Source: Thiobacillus sp. 63-78
GTDB taxonomy: Bacteria > Pseudomonadota > Gammaproteobacteria > Burkholderiales > Thiobacillaceae
Reading direction: 5' to 3'
DNA: 64,000 nucleotides
NCBI GenBank assembly: GCA_001899765.1
Contig: MKWM01000020.1
Location: 1-64,000 of the forward strand
Part shown: in pieces, positions 27,615-36,191 of the stretch
How the letters are laid out: every line of letters starts with the position of its first letter
How positions within the stretch are numbered: the stretch's first letter is position 1
Program-made: the position numbers and the translations under genes
Notes under the pieces: model-generated
What the model was told of the DNA's origin: nothing
Database searches by the model: none
Seen by the model: the letters and a program-made list of their open reading frames with translations, nothing else

Positions 27615-28881
27615 TCGATCCAGGGTGTGAAATGGGGGTTGACTCGCCCTGTTTTTTCTTCCGTTGCTTCAGGTAACGGTTGCGTTCGATGCGTAATTGT
27701 TCGAGCTGGCGATCGATCTGGACCACGTCAGGATGCTTCCTGGTGTATTCCAGCAGGAGTACGGTGCGCTTGATGCGCAATTCAACCTGCTTTTTGTCGA
27801 GGCCCGCCAGATAGGCGTCCGGCTCCGGATGCGTGCCCGTTGTCTGGTCCGGTACGGATGGCGGCTGTTTGTCTTCAGTCGTGCCTTCCACGGGGAGTGG
27901 AGAGGTATGTTGCACGAGGGGCCGGGGTGTTTGTGGGGGCGGCGTTGCCAGGAAGTGCTCGATCACGACGAACCCAAGCCCGATCAATAGAAATACGCCG
28001 ACGGGCGTGCCAAATGCCAGGACGCGCAACAGCCGCGAAACACGATTGGACGAGGGAGCCGGCCTGGACGCGGCGGGGATCGGTCTCAGCGTGTGAAAAG
28101 CGCTGACCAGGCTGCGGGCATCCGGCCGGGCATCCGGTTTTTTGTTCAGCATCTGGGCCAGCAAACGGGCGACATCAGGCGGGATCTGGGGGCGTAGCGT
28201 CGTGGCCGCCACGGGGGATTCGTTGATGACGCGATATAAGATCGTAGGCAGGCTGTCGCCATCAAAGGCATAACGTCCCGTCAGCATTTCGTACAGGACT
28301 GCGCCCAGCGAAAAAATATCGGAACGTCCATCCACTTCGCGCCCCATGGCCTGTTCCGGCGACATGTAGCGGGGCGAGCCGAGCATTTGCCCGGTCTGGG
28401 TGTGATCGCTGTTGACGAGATGGGCAATACCGAAATCGGTCAGTTTGATGTGCCCGCGTTTGCCGGTTACGACGACGTTGGAGGGTTTGATGTCACGGTG
28501 GATGATGCCGTGCTCGTGCGCAAACGCCATCGCTTCGGCCATCTGCATGGCGGTGTCGAGCGCCAGATCCAGCGGCATCGGTCCCTTGTTCATGAGGTCG
28601 CGCAGCGTCCGGCCATGCAGATACTCCATGGCGATATAGGCCAGACCGTCGGCTTCGCCCACGTCGTAGATGGTCACGATATTGGGATGCGACAGGCGCC
28701 CGGCGCTCTGGGCCTCACGCAGGAAACGCGCTTCCGCGCCGGCGCCTTCCTGCTGCAACTGGGCGATCGGGACGGTTTTGATGGCCACCGTCCGCTCGAT
28801 CAGCGGATCGCGTGCCCGATAGACCGTGCCCATTGCTCCCTGACCGATTTCGTCGAGAATTTCGTAACGGCCGATTTTCAT
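27604..28881 (-). CDS. Membrane-anchored serine/threonine protein kinase (PknB-type)
   Basis: 425 residues. The kinase domain (residues 1-265) has all catalytic elements: GQGAMGTVY loop, VAIKTV lysine, HRDIKPSNVV, DFGIAH and the activation segment ending in MSPEQA. A single membrane helix (~297-320, GTPVGVFLLIGLGFVVIEHF) is followed by a Pro-rich stretch and a Lys/Arg/Glu-rich coiled C-terminus outside the membrane. There are no PASTA repeats. ATG 28881 starts MKIGRYEI; ATG 28884 lies just before it. It is last in the hpn operon, ~11 bases after the SDR gene. Confidence 0.92.
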   Translation of the reverse strand: MKIGRYEILDEIGQGAMGTVYRARDPLIERTVAIKTVPIAQLQQEGAGAEARFLREAQSAGRLSHPNIVTIYDVGEADGLAYIAMEYLHGRTLRDLMNKGPMPLDLALDTAMQMAEAMAFAHEHGIIHRDIKPSNVVVTGKRGHIKLTDFGIAHLVNSDHTQTGQMLGSPRYMSPEQAMGREVDGRSDIFSLGAVLYEMLTGRYAFDGDSLPTILYRVINESPVAATTLRPQIPPDVARLLAQMLNKKPDARPDARSLVSAFHTLRPIPAASRPAPSSNRVSRLLRVLAFGTPVGVFLLIGLGFVVIEHFLATPPPQTPRPLVQHTSPLPVEGTTEDKQPPSVPDQTTGTHPEPDAYLAGLDKKQVELRIKRTVLLLEYTRKHPDVVQIDRQLEQLRIERNRYLKQRKKKQGESTPISHPGSTTS

Positions 28882-28894
28882 CATGACGCAGACG

Positions 28895-29638
28895 TCAGAT
28901 CCGGCATTCCACAATCTGCCCACGTACCGCGCGGCTGTCCGCGCCCATCAGGTACAGATACCAGGGCATCAGGTCGTCGGTGCCGGGGAGGGTGTCGGGC
29001 GATAAACCGGGATGGGTGCGTGCGCGCAAGGTGGTTGCCACCTGGCCGGGAATCAGGGTGTTGATGCGCAGGTTCTCATTCGAGTCGAGTTCGTCGGCCC
29101 AGATGCGGGAGAGCGTTTCCAGACCCGATTTCGCGACGGCATAGCCGCCCCAGTAGGCTTGTGGCCGGTGGCCGTGGGTTTCGCCGGTGAAGACCACCGA
29201 TGCATCCGGCGCCTGCTGGAGCAGCGGCAGGCAGGCGCGGGTGAGGGCGAAGGGCGCGATCAGGTTGACACGCATCAGGGATTGCCACTGCTCCAGCGTT
29301 TGCAGGTGCAGCGGCGTGAGGCTATAGAACTGGTGCGCGCTGTGCAGCAGGCCGTCGAGTCGTTTCAGATGGTGCGCGAGGGTGCCGGCAAGCGTTTCCA
29401 GACTGCGGTCGTCGGCGACTGCAAGGTCATACGGGAACATGGCGGGTTCGGGTCCGCCGGCAGCGAGGATTTCGTCGTAGACCGCCTCGAGTCCGGCTTC
29501 GTTGCGCGCAAGCAGGGCGACGGTAGCGCCATGGCGCGCAAATGCCAGACTGGCGGCACGACCGAGGCCGGAACTGGCCCCGGTGACGAGAATGACGCGG
29601 CCTGCGAGCAGATCGGGCCGAGGGAGGTAGTCTTTCAT
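28895..29638 (-). CDS. SDR-family oxidoreductase, YciK-like, with altered catalytic serine
   Basis: 247 residues. The Rossmann motif LVTGASSGLGRAASLAFA and the YxxxK pair (GGYAVAKSGLE) are present. The overall pattern follows E. coli YciK, including DYLPRPDLLAGRVILVTGAS and a C-terminal MPWYLYLMGADSR. At the position of the catalytic Ser (13 residues before the Tyr, in TSSS of YciK) this protein has TGETHGH, so Glu or Thr stands there. The substrate is unknown. It overlaps hpnE by 4 bases (ATGA) and is thus in the hopanoid operon. Confidence 0.88.
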   Translation of the reverse strand: MKDYLPRPDLLAGRVILVTGASSGLGRAASLAFARHGATVALLARNEAGLEAVYDEILAAGGPEPAMFPYDLAVADDRSLETLAGTLAHHLKRLDGLLHSAHQFYSLTPLHLQTLEQWQSLMRVNLIAPFALTRACLPLLQQAPDASVVFTGETHGHRPQAYWGGYAVAKSGLETLSRIWADELDSNENLRINTLIPGQVATTLRARTHPGLSPDTLPGTDDLMPWYLYLMGADSRAVRGQIVECRI

Positions 29639-30921
29639 AGCTGTTCGAGTAATGCGCCGGCCGATTGTACTCCGCTCCGCGTTGCACTTTCGAGCGTGGC
29701 GGGATAAGGCCCGGCAGTGTAATCGCCCGCCAGGAAGATGCGCGGGTGCGGGGTGCGTAGGGCAGGACGCGCCATGCCGGGTACGCAACTATAGGTTGCC
29801 TGTTTTTCGATGATGCGCTTGCGCCAGCGAGCGGGGCCGGGGTGAGCGATCCGGTGCAGTTGTGCTTCAGCCAGATCCAGCCAGTCCGGGGGGAGGTGGG
29901 TCGCGGTGCTGGCCACAAACGCCAGCAGGCCGGCCTGGCCATGACTCTGGCCGCGGTCGAATACGAACTGCGCCGGCCCGTTGTTCAGTGCGAACAGTGG
30001 CCTCGACAGCCGGAACGCCGGATCGTATTGCATGTAGGCGGTGGCAATGGGCTGATAGCTATAACGTGACACGGCGCGGCCAAGCGGTTCGAGCGCCGGT
30101 ACCTGCATCGCCAGCGCCGGCAGGTGTTGCGGCGCCACAGCGAGAATGACATGGCTGTAGGCCGAGGTATTGTCATGCGTACCCAGCGTGACGCTGTCCT
30201 GCGTGGCATCGACCCGGGTCACGCGGCAGCCCAGGCGGATGGCGCTGCCGAGTTCGGCCACTTGCGCCGCGGCGGGCGCAGGCAGCAAGGCTGTCAGATC
30301 GCAGCGTGGCAACACCAGGTCGCTGTGCCGGGCGCGACCGCCGAATGCGGCACGAATCACGCTGCGAAAGACCCGGGCACTGGCTTTCTCGGGAGGGGTG
30401 TTGAGCGCGGACACGCACAGCGGGTGCCACAGCACGTCACGCAGTTTCTTCGGCTGCCCTTGGGTGAACTGGCTGACGGTCAGCTGATCCGGGGGCTCTG
30501 CATGGCCAAGTACGACACACGCCCAGCGTGCGGCGGCCAGCTTGTCACGCCAGGTGAGACCTCGGGCACCGAGCAAGCCTGCCAGGAGGTGCAGGGGTGC
30601 CGGCAGGCCGGGGCAGGCAAGACTGAAATCCGGCGGCAGCTCTACCGTCAGCGGCAGGTGCCAAAGACTGGCCTGGGAGGTGACGGGATGCAGGCGTTCG
30701 ATCAGTTGAAGCGTCTGTTCGTAGGCCCCAAGCAGGATGTGCTGGCCGTTGTCGAGCGGCTGGCGGCCGAGTTCGACGGCGCGTGCACGGCCGCCCAGTG
30801 TGCGGCTGGCCTCGAACAGCGTGACGGGCACACCGGCTTCGGCCAGCGTCAGGGCCGCCGAGCAGCCGGCCCAGCCACCGCCCACGACCGCGACATGGGT
30901 CCGATCTACGGCAACTGTCAC
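29635..30921 (-). CDS. hpnE: Hydroxysqualene dehydroxylase HpnE
   Basis: 428 residues, FAD-dependent amine oxidase/desaturase fold. The FAD-binding motif VAVVGGGWAGCSAALTLAEAGVPVTLFEAS is at the N-terminus, followed by LGGRARAVELG and LDNGQHILLGAY. It converts hydroxysqualene to squalene, the third step from farnesyl diphosphate. GTG 30921 is placed by the family N-terminus and overlaps the hpnD stop (GTGA). Confidence 0.93.
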   Translation of the reverse strand: MTVAVDRTHVAVVGGGWAGCSAALTLAEAGVPVTLFEASRTLGGRARAVELGRQPLDNGQHILLGAYEQTLQLIERLHPVTSQASLWHLPLTVELPPDFSLACPGLPAPLHLLAGLLGARGLTWRDKLAAARWACVVLGHAEPPDQLTVSQFTQGQPKKLRDVLWHPLCVSALNTPPEKASARVFRSVIRAAFGGRARHSDLVLPRCDLTALLPAPAAAQVAELGSAIRLGCRVTRVDATQDSVTLGTHDNTSAYSHVILAVAPQHLPALAMQVPALEPLGRAVSRYSYQPIATAYMQYDPAFRLSRPLFALNNGPAQFVFDRGQSHGQAGLLAFVASTATHLPPDWLDLAEAQLHRIAHPGPARWRKRIIEKQATYSCVPGMARPALRTPHPRIFLAGDYTAGPYPATLESATRSGVQSAGALLEQL

Positions 30922-31769
30922 GGAAACAGCCAGGTCTTGCCGGCCAGCCATAGTTTGCGCAACGGCGTGAGTGAGACGCGCGCACGCAGGACAGGAAATC
31001 CGGCCTCCCGGATTTCGTCCGCCAGCGTGCGATAGATCGCCGCCATCACCAGCCCGGGACGTTGTGCGCGCCGTGCGCCGGGAGGCAGTGTGGCCAACGC
31101 ACGGTCGTAGCAGGCCAGGGCACGCTCGTACTGGAACTGCATCAGGGCCTGGAATTGAGGCGTATCGCGGCCATTCAGCAGGTCGGCTTCGGCGACGCCG
31201 AAACGCGCCAGCTCGTCCTGCGGCAGATAGATGCGGCCGCGCCGTGCATCCTCGCCGACGTCGCGGATGATGTTGGTGAGCTGGAATGCCAGCCCCAACT
31301 CGTGCGCGTAGCGGCGGATGTCGCGGTCGTGTTCGCTGCGCGCCCCGTCGAAAATTGCTGCCGCGATCTCGCCCACTACGCCGGCAACGCGGTAGCAGTA
31401 GAGCCTGAGCGACCTGAAGTCGGGATAGCGCGTGTAGTCGAGATCCATCGCCATGCCGTCGACGATTTCCAGCAGCAGCGTCGGCGCAATGGCCCGGCCC
31501 TGCGTGGTATCGAAGAGCGCGCGGGTGGCAGGATGCTCTGGCTCTCCGCCGGCAAAACGGCCGATTTCGGCGCGCCACCAGTCGAGCTTGATTTCGGCCA
31601 CCTGGCGCTCGTGGCATTCGTCCACCACGTCGTCGAGTTCGCGGCACAGGGCATAGAACGCCGTGATCGCGCGCCGTACGTCGAGTGGCAGGAAAACGAA
31701 GCTGTAATAGAAGCTCGAGCCGCTGGCCGCCGCCCGCTCCTGGCAGTATCGATGAACATCCGCGCTCAA
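30918..31769 (-). CDS. hpnD: Presqualene diphosphate synthase HpnD
   Basis: 283 residues, squalene/phytoene synthase fold. Aspartate-rich motifs are ALCRELDDVVDE and NIIRDVGEDARRGRIYLPQDEL. It condenses two farnesyl diphosphates to presqualene diphosphate. The start is taken as TTG 31769, because it lies in the hpnC stop (TTGA overlap) and begins SADVHRYCQERAAASGSSFYYSF, the family N-terminus; no ATG or GTG is available nearby. Confidence 0.92.
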   Translation of the reverse strand: MSADVHRYCQERAAASGSSFYYSFVFLPLDVRRAITAFYALCRELDDVVDECHERQVAEIKLDWWRAEIGRFAGGEPEHPATRALFDTTQGRAIAPTLLLEIVDGMAMDLDYTRYPDFRSLRLYCYRVAGVVGEIAAAIFDGARSEHDRDIRRYAHELGLAFQLTNIIRDVGEDARRGRIYLPQDELARFGVAEADLLNGRDTPQFQALMQFQYERALACYDRALATLPPGARRAQRPGLVMAAIYRTLADEIREAGFPVLRARVSLTPLRKLWLAGKTWLFP

Positions 31770-32578
31770 AACAGCCCTCGCGCGAGCATGACGATCCAGT
31801 CTTGCCTGGTCAGCACCGGACGGTTGTGGAAGACGCAGCCGGGGTCGGCATGCAGCTTGCGCAGGATGGTCTCGCCGCCACGGAGGGTGACCCGCAGTTC
31901 GAGCCCGATGCGTCCCTTGAGCTGCCGACCGAGCGGCGCACCGGCCTGCAGCAATTTGCGCGCACGCTCGATCTGCTTGTGCATCATCATGTGCCACAGC
32001 CCGTGCGTGTTGCCTTCGGCAATCTGCGCTTCACTGACGCGGTGAGCGGCCAGTTCGTCCTGCGGCAGGTAGATGCGGTCTTTTCGGTAATCGATCGCGA
32101 TGTCCTGCAGGAAGTTGATCAGCTGCAGGCTGCTGCAGAGGGCGTCGGAATAGGCCAGGTGACGCGGGTCGTGGTCGCCGTACAGATGCAGCATCAGGCG
32201 CCCCACCGGATTGGCCGAACGACGACAGTAGTCCATGACCTCGCCGAAAGTTGCGTAGCGTTTTTTTTCCACGTCCTGGGCAAAGGCCGACAGCAGGTCG
32301 CGAAACGGCGCCAGCGGGATGGCGTGCGCGCGGATGGCGGCAGCGAGCGGGCCGAACACCGCATCGGCCGGCGTTTCGCCGCGCTCGATGCGGTCCAGTT
32401 CGCCGTGATACGCCGCAAGCTGCGACAGCCGTTCGGCCGGCGATGCGTGGCCTTCGTCGGCGATGTCGTCCGCGCTGCGGGCAAACCAGTAGATGGCTTC
32501 CACCGGCCGCCGCAGCCGTTTGGGCAGCAGCCAGGAGGCGACAGGGAAATTTTCGTAGTGATCGACCGGCACCGGCAA
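31766..32578 (-). CDS. hpnC: Hydroxysqualene synthase HpnC
   Basis: 270 residues, paralogue of HpnD. NFPVASWLLPKRLRRPVEAIYWFARSADDIADEG opens the protein with the first Asp motif, and FLQDIAIDYRKDRIYLPQDEL carries the second. It converts presqualene diphosphate to hydroxysqualene. It is first in the operon hpnC-D-E-SDR-kinase. No squalene-hopene cyclase is in the window. Confidence 0.93.
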   Translation of the reverse strand: MPVPVDHYENFPVASWLLPKRLRRPVEAIYWFARSADDIADEGHASPAERLSQLAAYHGELDRIERGETPADAVFGPLAAAIRAHAIPLAPFRDLLSAFAQDVEKKRYATFGEVMDYCRRSANPVGRLMLHLYGDHDPRHLAYSDALCSSLQLINFLQDIAIDYRKDRIYLPQDELAAHRVSEAQIAEGNTHGLWHMMMHKQIERARKLLQAGAPLGRQLKGRIGLELRVTLRGGETILRKLHADPGCVFHNRPVLTRQDWIVMLARGLF

Positions 32579-32625
32579 TAAAAAATGGAATGGGAATAAT
32601 GACTTAGGCGGGATGCCGGGCAGGC

Positions 32626-32654
32626 TTGGGTGACAGCATCGCTTTGATTATATT
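32626..32654 (+). promoter_or_regulatory. Sigma-70-type promoter of tRNA-Leu
   Basis: TTGGGT (32626-32631) and TATATT (32649-32654) are 17 bases apart, and the tRNA begins 33 bases after the -10 box. Confidence 0.45.
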
Positions 32655-32687
32655 ACACTTATCGGTCGATGGTTTTGCGGCCGAGCC

Positions 32688-32772
<85 letters not shown>

Positions 32773-32826
32773 TAAAACTTATGATCGCCCTTACACCCAA
32801 TCTCAATTCAGCCAGGAAGTATTTTG

Positions 32827-34125
32827 ATGCAAGCAAATCTTGAAGTTCTCGAAGGACTGGTCCGCCGCCTCGATATCAGCGTGCCCATGGGGCAACTGGA
32901 AACCGAGGTGCAAAATCGCCTCAAGCGCCTGACACGCAGCGTCAAGATGGATGGTTTCCGGCCCGGCAAGGCACCGTTGAGCGCCGTGACGCGCCAACAT
33001 GGACCCGGCGTCCGTCAGGACGTGCTGGGCGAAACCCTGCAGGCGCGTTTCGGCGAGGCGGTGGAAGCCCACCAGCTGAGAATCGCGGGCTATCCCCGCT
33101 TCGAGCCGAAGACGGATCAGGGCGATGCAACGGAAATGACCTTCAGTGCCAGTTTTGAGGTCTATCCTGAAGTGAAGATCGACGATTTGAGCACTGGCAG
33201 GATGAGCAGGCCGGTGGTGGACCTGAAGGATACCGATGTGGTCAAGACCCTGGAGGTTTTGCAAAAGCAGCGTCGTACGTTCGAGCCGGCGGGGCGGGCT
33301 GCCATGGAAGGCGATCTGGTCAAGTTCGACTATCAGGGCACGGTCGATGGCGCAGCCTTCGAAGGCGGCAAGGCCGAGGATTTCGCCGCGGTGATCGGCG
33401 AAGGCCGCCTGCTGAAGGATTTCGAACAGAGTCTGACCGGCCTTGGAGCGGGTGACAGCAAGGGGTTCGACGTGACCTTCCCCGCCGAGTATGCAGCCAG
33501 GGAGCTTGCGGGCAAGGTGGCGCACTTCGAAGTACAGGTCAAGGAGGTGCAGGCGCCGGTGCTGCCTTCAATTGATGCGGAATTTGCCAGGGCACTGGGA
33601 GTCGAAGACGGTGACCTGGATAAGCTCAAGGCCGAGGTGAGATCCAACCTGGAGCGCGAGGCAAAACGTCGCGCGGCGGCGAAACTGAAAGAGCAGGCGA
33701 TGGAGTTGTTATTGCAGAAAAGCACGCTGGATCTGCCGCAGAGTCTGGTGGCGATGGAAACCGGGCGACTGATGAAAATGACGGAAGCGGATATGCAGTC
33801 ACGCGGGGTTCAGACCGTGAAGCTGTCTGCCGATATGTTTACAGGACAAGCCGAGCGCCGTGTGCGTCTGGGACTGATCCTGGCCGAGATCGTGCAGGCG
33901 AACAAACTGGTGGCCCGGCCTGAACAGATCCGCGAACTGATCCAGGAGCAGGCGCAGAGCTACGAGGAGCCGGAACAGGTGGTGCAGTGGTATTACCAGA
34001 GCCCGGAACGGATGCAGGAGATCGAGTCTCTGGCCCTGGAGGAGAATGTGGTAGCATGGATTGCAGGTCAGGCCCAAGTGGAAGACGTGTCAACCTCCTT
34101 TGAAGAACTGATGGGACGTGCCTGA
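32827..34125 (+). CDS. tig: Trigger factor
   Basis: 432 residues. The ribosome-binding N-terminal domain contains the signature in [12 protein letters not shown], the FKBP-type PPIase domain spans ~150-245 ([20 protein letters not shown]), and the C-terminal chaperone arms follow. AGGAAG lies upstream of ATG 32827; the TTG just before it is less likely. It overlaps clpP by one base (TGATG). Confidence 0.97.
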   Translation: MQANLEVLEGLVRRLDISVPMGQLETEVQNRLKRLTRSVKMDGFRPGKAPLSAVTRQHGPGVRQDVLGETLQARFGEAVEAHQLRIAGYPRFEPKTDQGDATEMTFSASFEVYPEVKIDDLSTGRMSRPVVDLKDTDVVKTLEVLQKQRRTFEPAGRAAMEGDLVKFDYQGTVDGAAFEGGKAEDFAAVIGEGRLLKDFEQSLTGLGAGDSKGFDVTFPAEYAARELAGKVAHFEVQVKEVQAPVLPSIDAEFARALGVEDGDLDKLKAEVRSNLEREAKRRAAAKLKEQAMELLLQKSTLDLPQSLVAMETGRLMKMTEADMQSRGVQTVKLSADMFTGQAERRVRLGLILAEIVQANKLVARPEQIRELIQEQAQSYEEPEQVVQWYYQSPERMQEIESLALEENVVAWIAGQAQVEDVSTSFEELMGRA

Positions 34126-34781
34126 TGCATATTGATCCAGAATATGGCGTTTCCAATTCACAGCCCTTCGAGCCCCGGGGGCTGGGGCTGGTGCCCATGG
34201 TCGTCGAGCAGAGCGGCCGCGGCGAACGTGCTTACGATATTTATTCGCGCCTGCTCAAGGAGCGGGTGATTTTCCTGGTCGGTCCGGTGAACGACGCGAC
34301 GGCCAACCTGGTCGTCGCGCAGATGTTGTTCCTCGAATCGGAAAATCCCGACAAGGACATCCATTTCTACATCAACTCGCCGGGTGGGTCGGTGTCCGCA
34401 GGGTTGGCGATCTACGACACCATGCAGTTCATCAAACCTGACGTGTCCACGCTCTGTATCGGTCAGGCGGCCAGCATGGGGGCGTTCCTGCTGACCGCAG
34501 GCGCCAAGGGCAAGCGTTTCTGCCTGTCCAACTCGCGCGTGATGATCCACCAACCGCTGGGCGGTTTCCAGGGCCAGGCATCGGACATCGCAATCCATGC
34601 CAAGGAGATCCTGTATCTGAAGTCACGCCTCAATGACATGCTTGCCAAGCACACCGGGCAGAGCATCGAGGTGATCGAACGCGACACCGATCGCGACAAT
34701 TTCATGAGCGCGGACGATTCGGTGAAATACGGGCTGATCGACAAGGTGCTGACCAGCCGTGTCGAGGCATCGGACAATTAA
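34125..34781 (+). CDS. clpP: ATP-dependent Clp protease proteolytic subunit
   Basis: 218 residues. Serine peptidase with nucleophile in [11 protein letters not shown], His in [10 protein letters not shown] and Asp in [27 protein letters not shown] is the family hallmark. The N-terminus ([20 protein letters not shown]) is ~20 residues longer than in many ClpPs and may be a propeptide. It forms the two-ring peptidase with ClpX, encoded 13 bases downstream. Confidence 0.97.
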   Translation: MHIDPEYGVSNSQPFEPRGLGLVPMVVEQSGRGERAYDIYSRLLKERVIFLVGPVNDATANLVVAQMLFLESENPDKDIHFYINSPGGSVSAGLAIYDTMQFIKPDVSTLCIGQAASMGAFLLTAGAKGKRFCLSNSRVMIHQPLGGFQGQASDIAIHAKEILYLKSRLNDMLAKHTGQSIEVIERDTDRDNFMSADDSVKYGLIDKVLTSRVEASDN

Positions 34782-34794
34782 GCAAGGAACTGGC

Positions 34795-36066
34795 ATGGCA
34801 GACAAAGGTTCGGGTGACAAACTTCTCTACTGCTCCTTCTGTGGCAAAAGCCAGCACGAAGTACGCAAGCTGATTGCCGGGCCGTCGGTATTCATCTGCG
34901 ATGAATGCGTCGAGTTGTGCAACGACATCATCCGCGAGGAAATTCAGCAGACCGATAACCAGAAGGGCGCAGGCTCCGACTTGCCTACCCCGCATGAGAT
35001 CAGTGGCATTCTGGATCAATACGTCATCGGCCAGAGCCAGGCGAAGAAGGCGCTGGCCGTCGCGGTCTACAATCACTACAAACGTTTGCGCAGCAACGCG
35101 GGTACGGGCGAAGTCGAACTGGCCAAGAGCAACATCCTGCTGATCGGACCGACCGGTTCGGGCAAGACCCTGCTCGCGCAAACCCTGGCGCGGTTGCTGA
35201 ACGTGCCGTTCGTGATTGCCGACGCCACGACGCTCACCGAAGCGGGCTATGTCGGTGAAGATGTCGAGAACATCATCCAGAAACTGTTGCAGAAATGTGA
35301 TTACGATGTCGACAAGGCCAAGCAGGGCATTGTTTACATTGACGAAATAGACAAGATCTCGCGCAAGGCCGACAACCCCTCGATCACGCGCGACGTATCG
35401 GGCGAGGGCGTACAGCAGGCACTCTTGAAACTGATCGAGGGCACGACGGCCTCGGTTCCGCCGCAAGGTGGGCGCAAGCATCCGAACCAGGAGTTCGTGC
35501 AGGTCGATACCAGCAACATCCTGTTCATCTGCGGGGGGGCATTCAGCGGTCTGGAGAAAGTCATTCGCGGTCGTACCGAGAAAGGCGGCATCGGTTTCGG
35601 CGCACAGGTCAAGAATATCGATGAAACCAAGCGCGATGTCGAACTGCTGCATCAAGTTGAACCGGAAGATCTCATCAAATATGGCTTGATCCCCGAATTT
35701 GTCGGGCGCTTGCCAGTTGTTGCCACGCTGGATGAGTTGGACGAGGCTGCCCTGGTCCAGATCCTGACCGAGCCGAAAAATGCATTGACCAAGCAATTTA
35801 TCAAGCTTTTCAAGATGGAAGGGGTCGAACTCGAGTTCCGCGAGGATGCATTGAACGCCATCGCCCGGCGTGCCCTGGCGCGTCGCACGGGCGCGCGTGG
35901 CTTGCGATCGATCATTGAGCATTCCCTGCTGGATACGATGTACGACCTGCCTTCCCTGAAGGGGGTCAGCAAGGTCGTGGTCGATAACGGCCTGATCAGC
36001 GGCGACGGTAAACCCTTACTGATCTACTCCGAGCAGGACGAGCAGCCGCTGGCTGCCGGAGCCTGA
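34795..36066 (+). CDS. clpX: ATP-dependent unfoldase ClpX
   Basis: 423 residues. An N-terminal C4 zinc finger ([12 protein letters not shown] to [10 protein letters not shown]) binds adaptors, and the AAA+ domain has Walker A GPTGSGKT and Walker [11 protein letters not shown]. The pore-loop GYVGED and the IGF loop (GIGFGAQ) that docks on ClpP are present. ATG 34795 with AAGGAA upstream is preferred over 34759. Confidence 0.97.
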   Translation: MADKGSGDKLLYCSFCGKSQHEVRKLIAGPSVFICDECVELCNDIIREEIQQTDNQKGAGSDLPTPHEISGILDQYVIGQSQAKKALAVAVYNHYKRLRSNAGTGEVELAKSNILLIGPTGSGKTLLAQTLARLLNVPFVIADATTLTEAGYVGEDVENIIQKLLQKCDYDVDKAKQGIVYIDEIDKISRKADNPSITRDVSGEGVQQALLKLIEGTTASVPPQGGRKHPNQEFVQVDTSNILFICGGAFSGLEKVIRGRTEKGGIGFGAQVKNIDETKRDVELLHQVEPEDLIKYGLIPEFVGRLPVVATLDELDEAALVQILTEPKNALTKQFIKLFKMEGVELEFREDALNAIARRALARRTGARGLRSIIEHSLLDTMYDLPSLKGVSKVVVDNGLISGDGKPLLIYSEQDEQPLAAGA

Positions 36067-36074
36067 ACAAGGAA

Positions 36075-36101
36075 ATGGCTGACAGGGAACCTGTCAGCCA
36101 T
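36075..36101. terminator. Perfect 12-bp hairpin after clpX
   Basis: ATGGCTGACAGG (36075-36086) pairs fully with CCTGTCAGCCAT (36090-36101) around a 3-base loop. No T-run follows, so it may act as an mRNA-end stabiliser or a weak terminator rather than a classic Rho-independent one. Confidence 0.55.
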
Positions 36102-36130
36102 CTTGAATTCCAACCTATGCCTCCCCAATT
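36102..36130 (+). promoter_or_regulatory. Sigma-32 (heat-shock) promoter of lon
   Basis: CTTGAA (36102-36107), 15 bases, then CCCCAATT (36123-36130) matches the RpoH consensus CTTGAA-N13-15-CCCCATnT almost completely. It lies ~60 bases upstream of lon, a known heat-shock gene. Confidence 0.75.
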
Positions 36131-36191
36131 GTGGATGAGCGTGGTTGAATGCCGCGCATCCGTTCCTTAAACCCTTACCCAGGAAATCATG

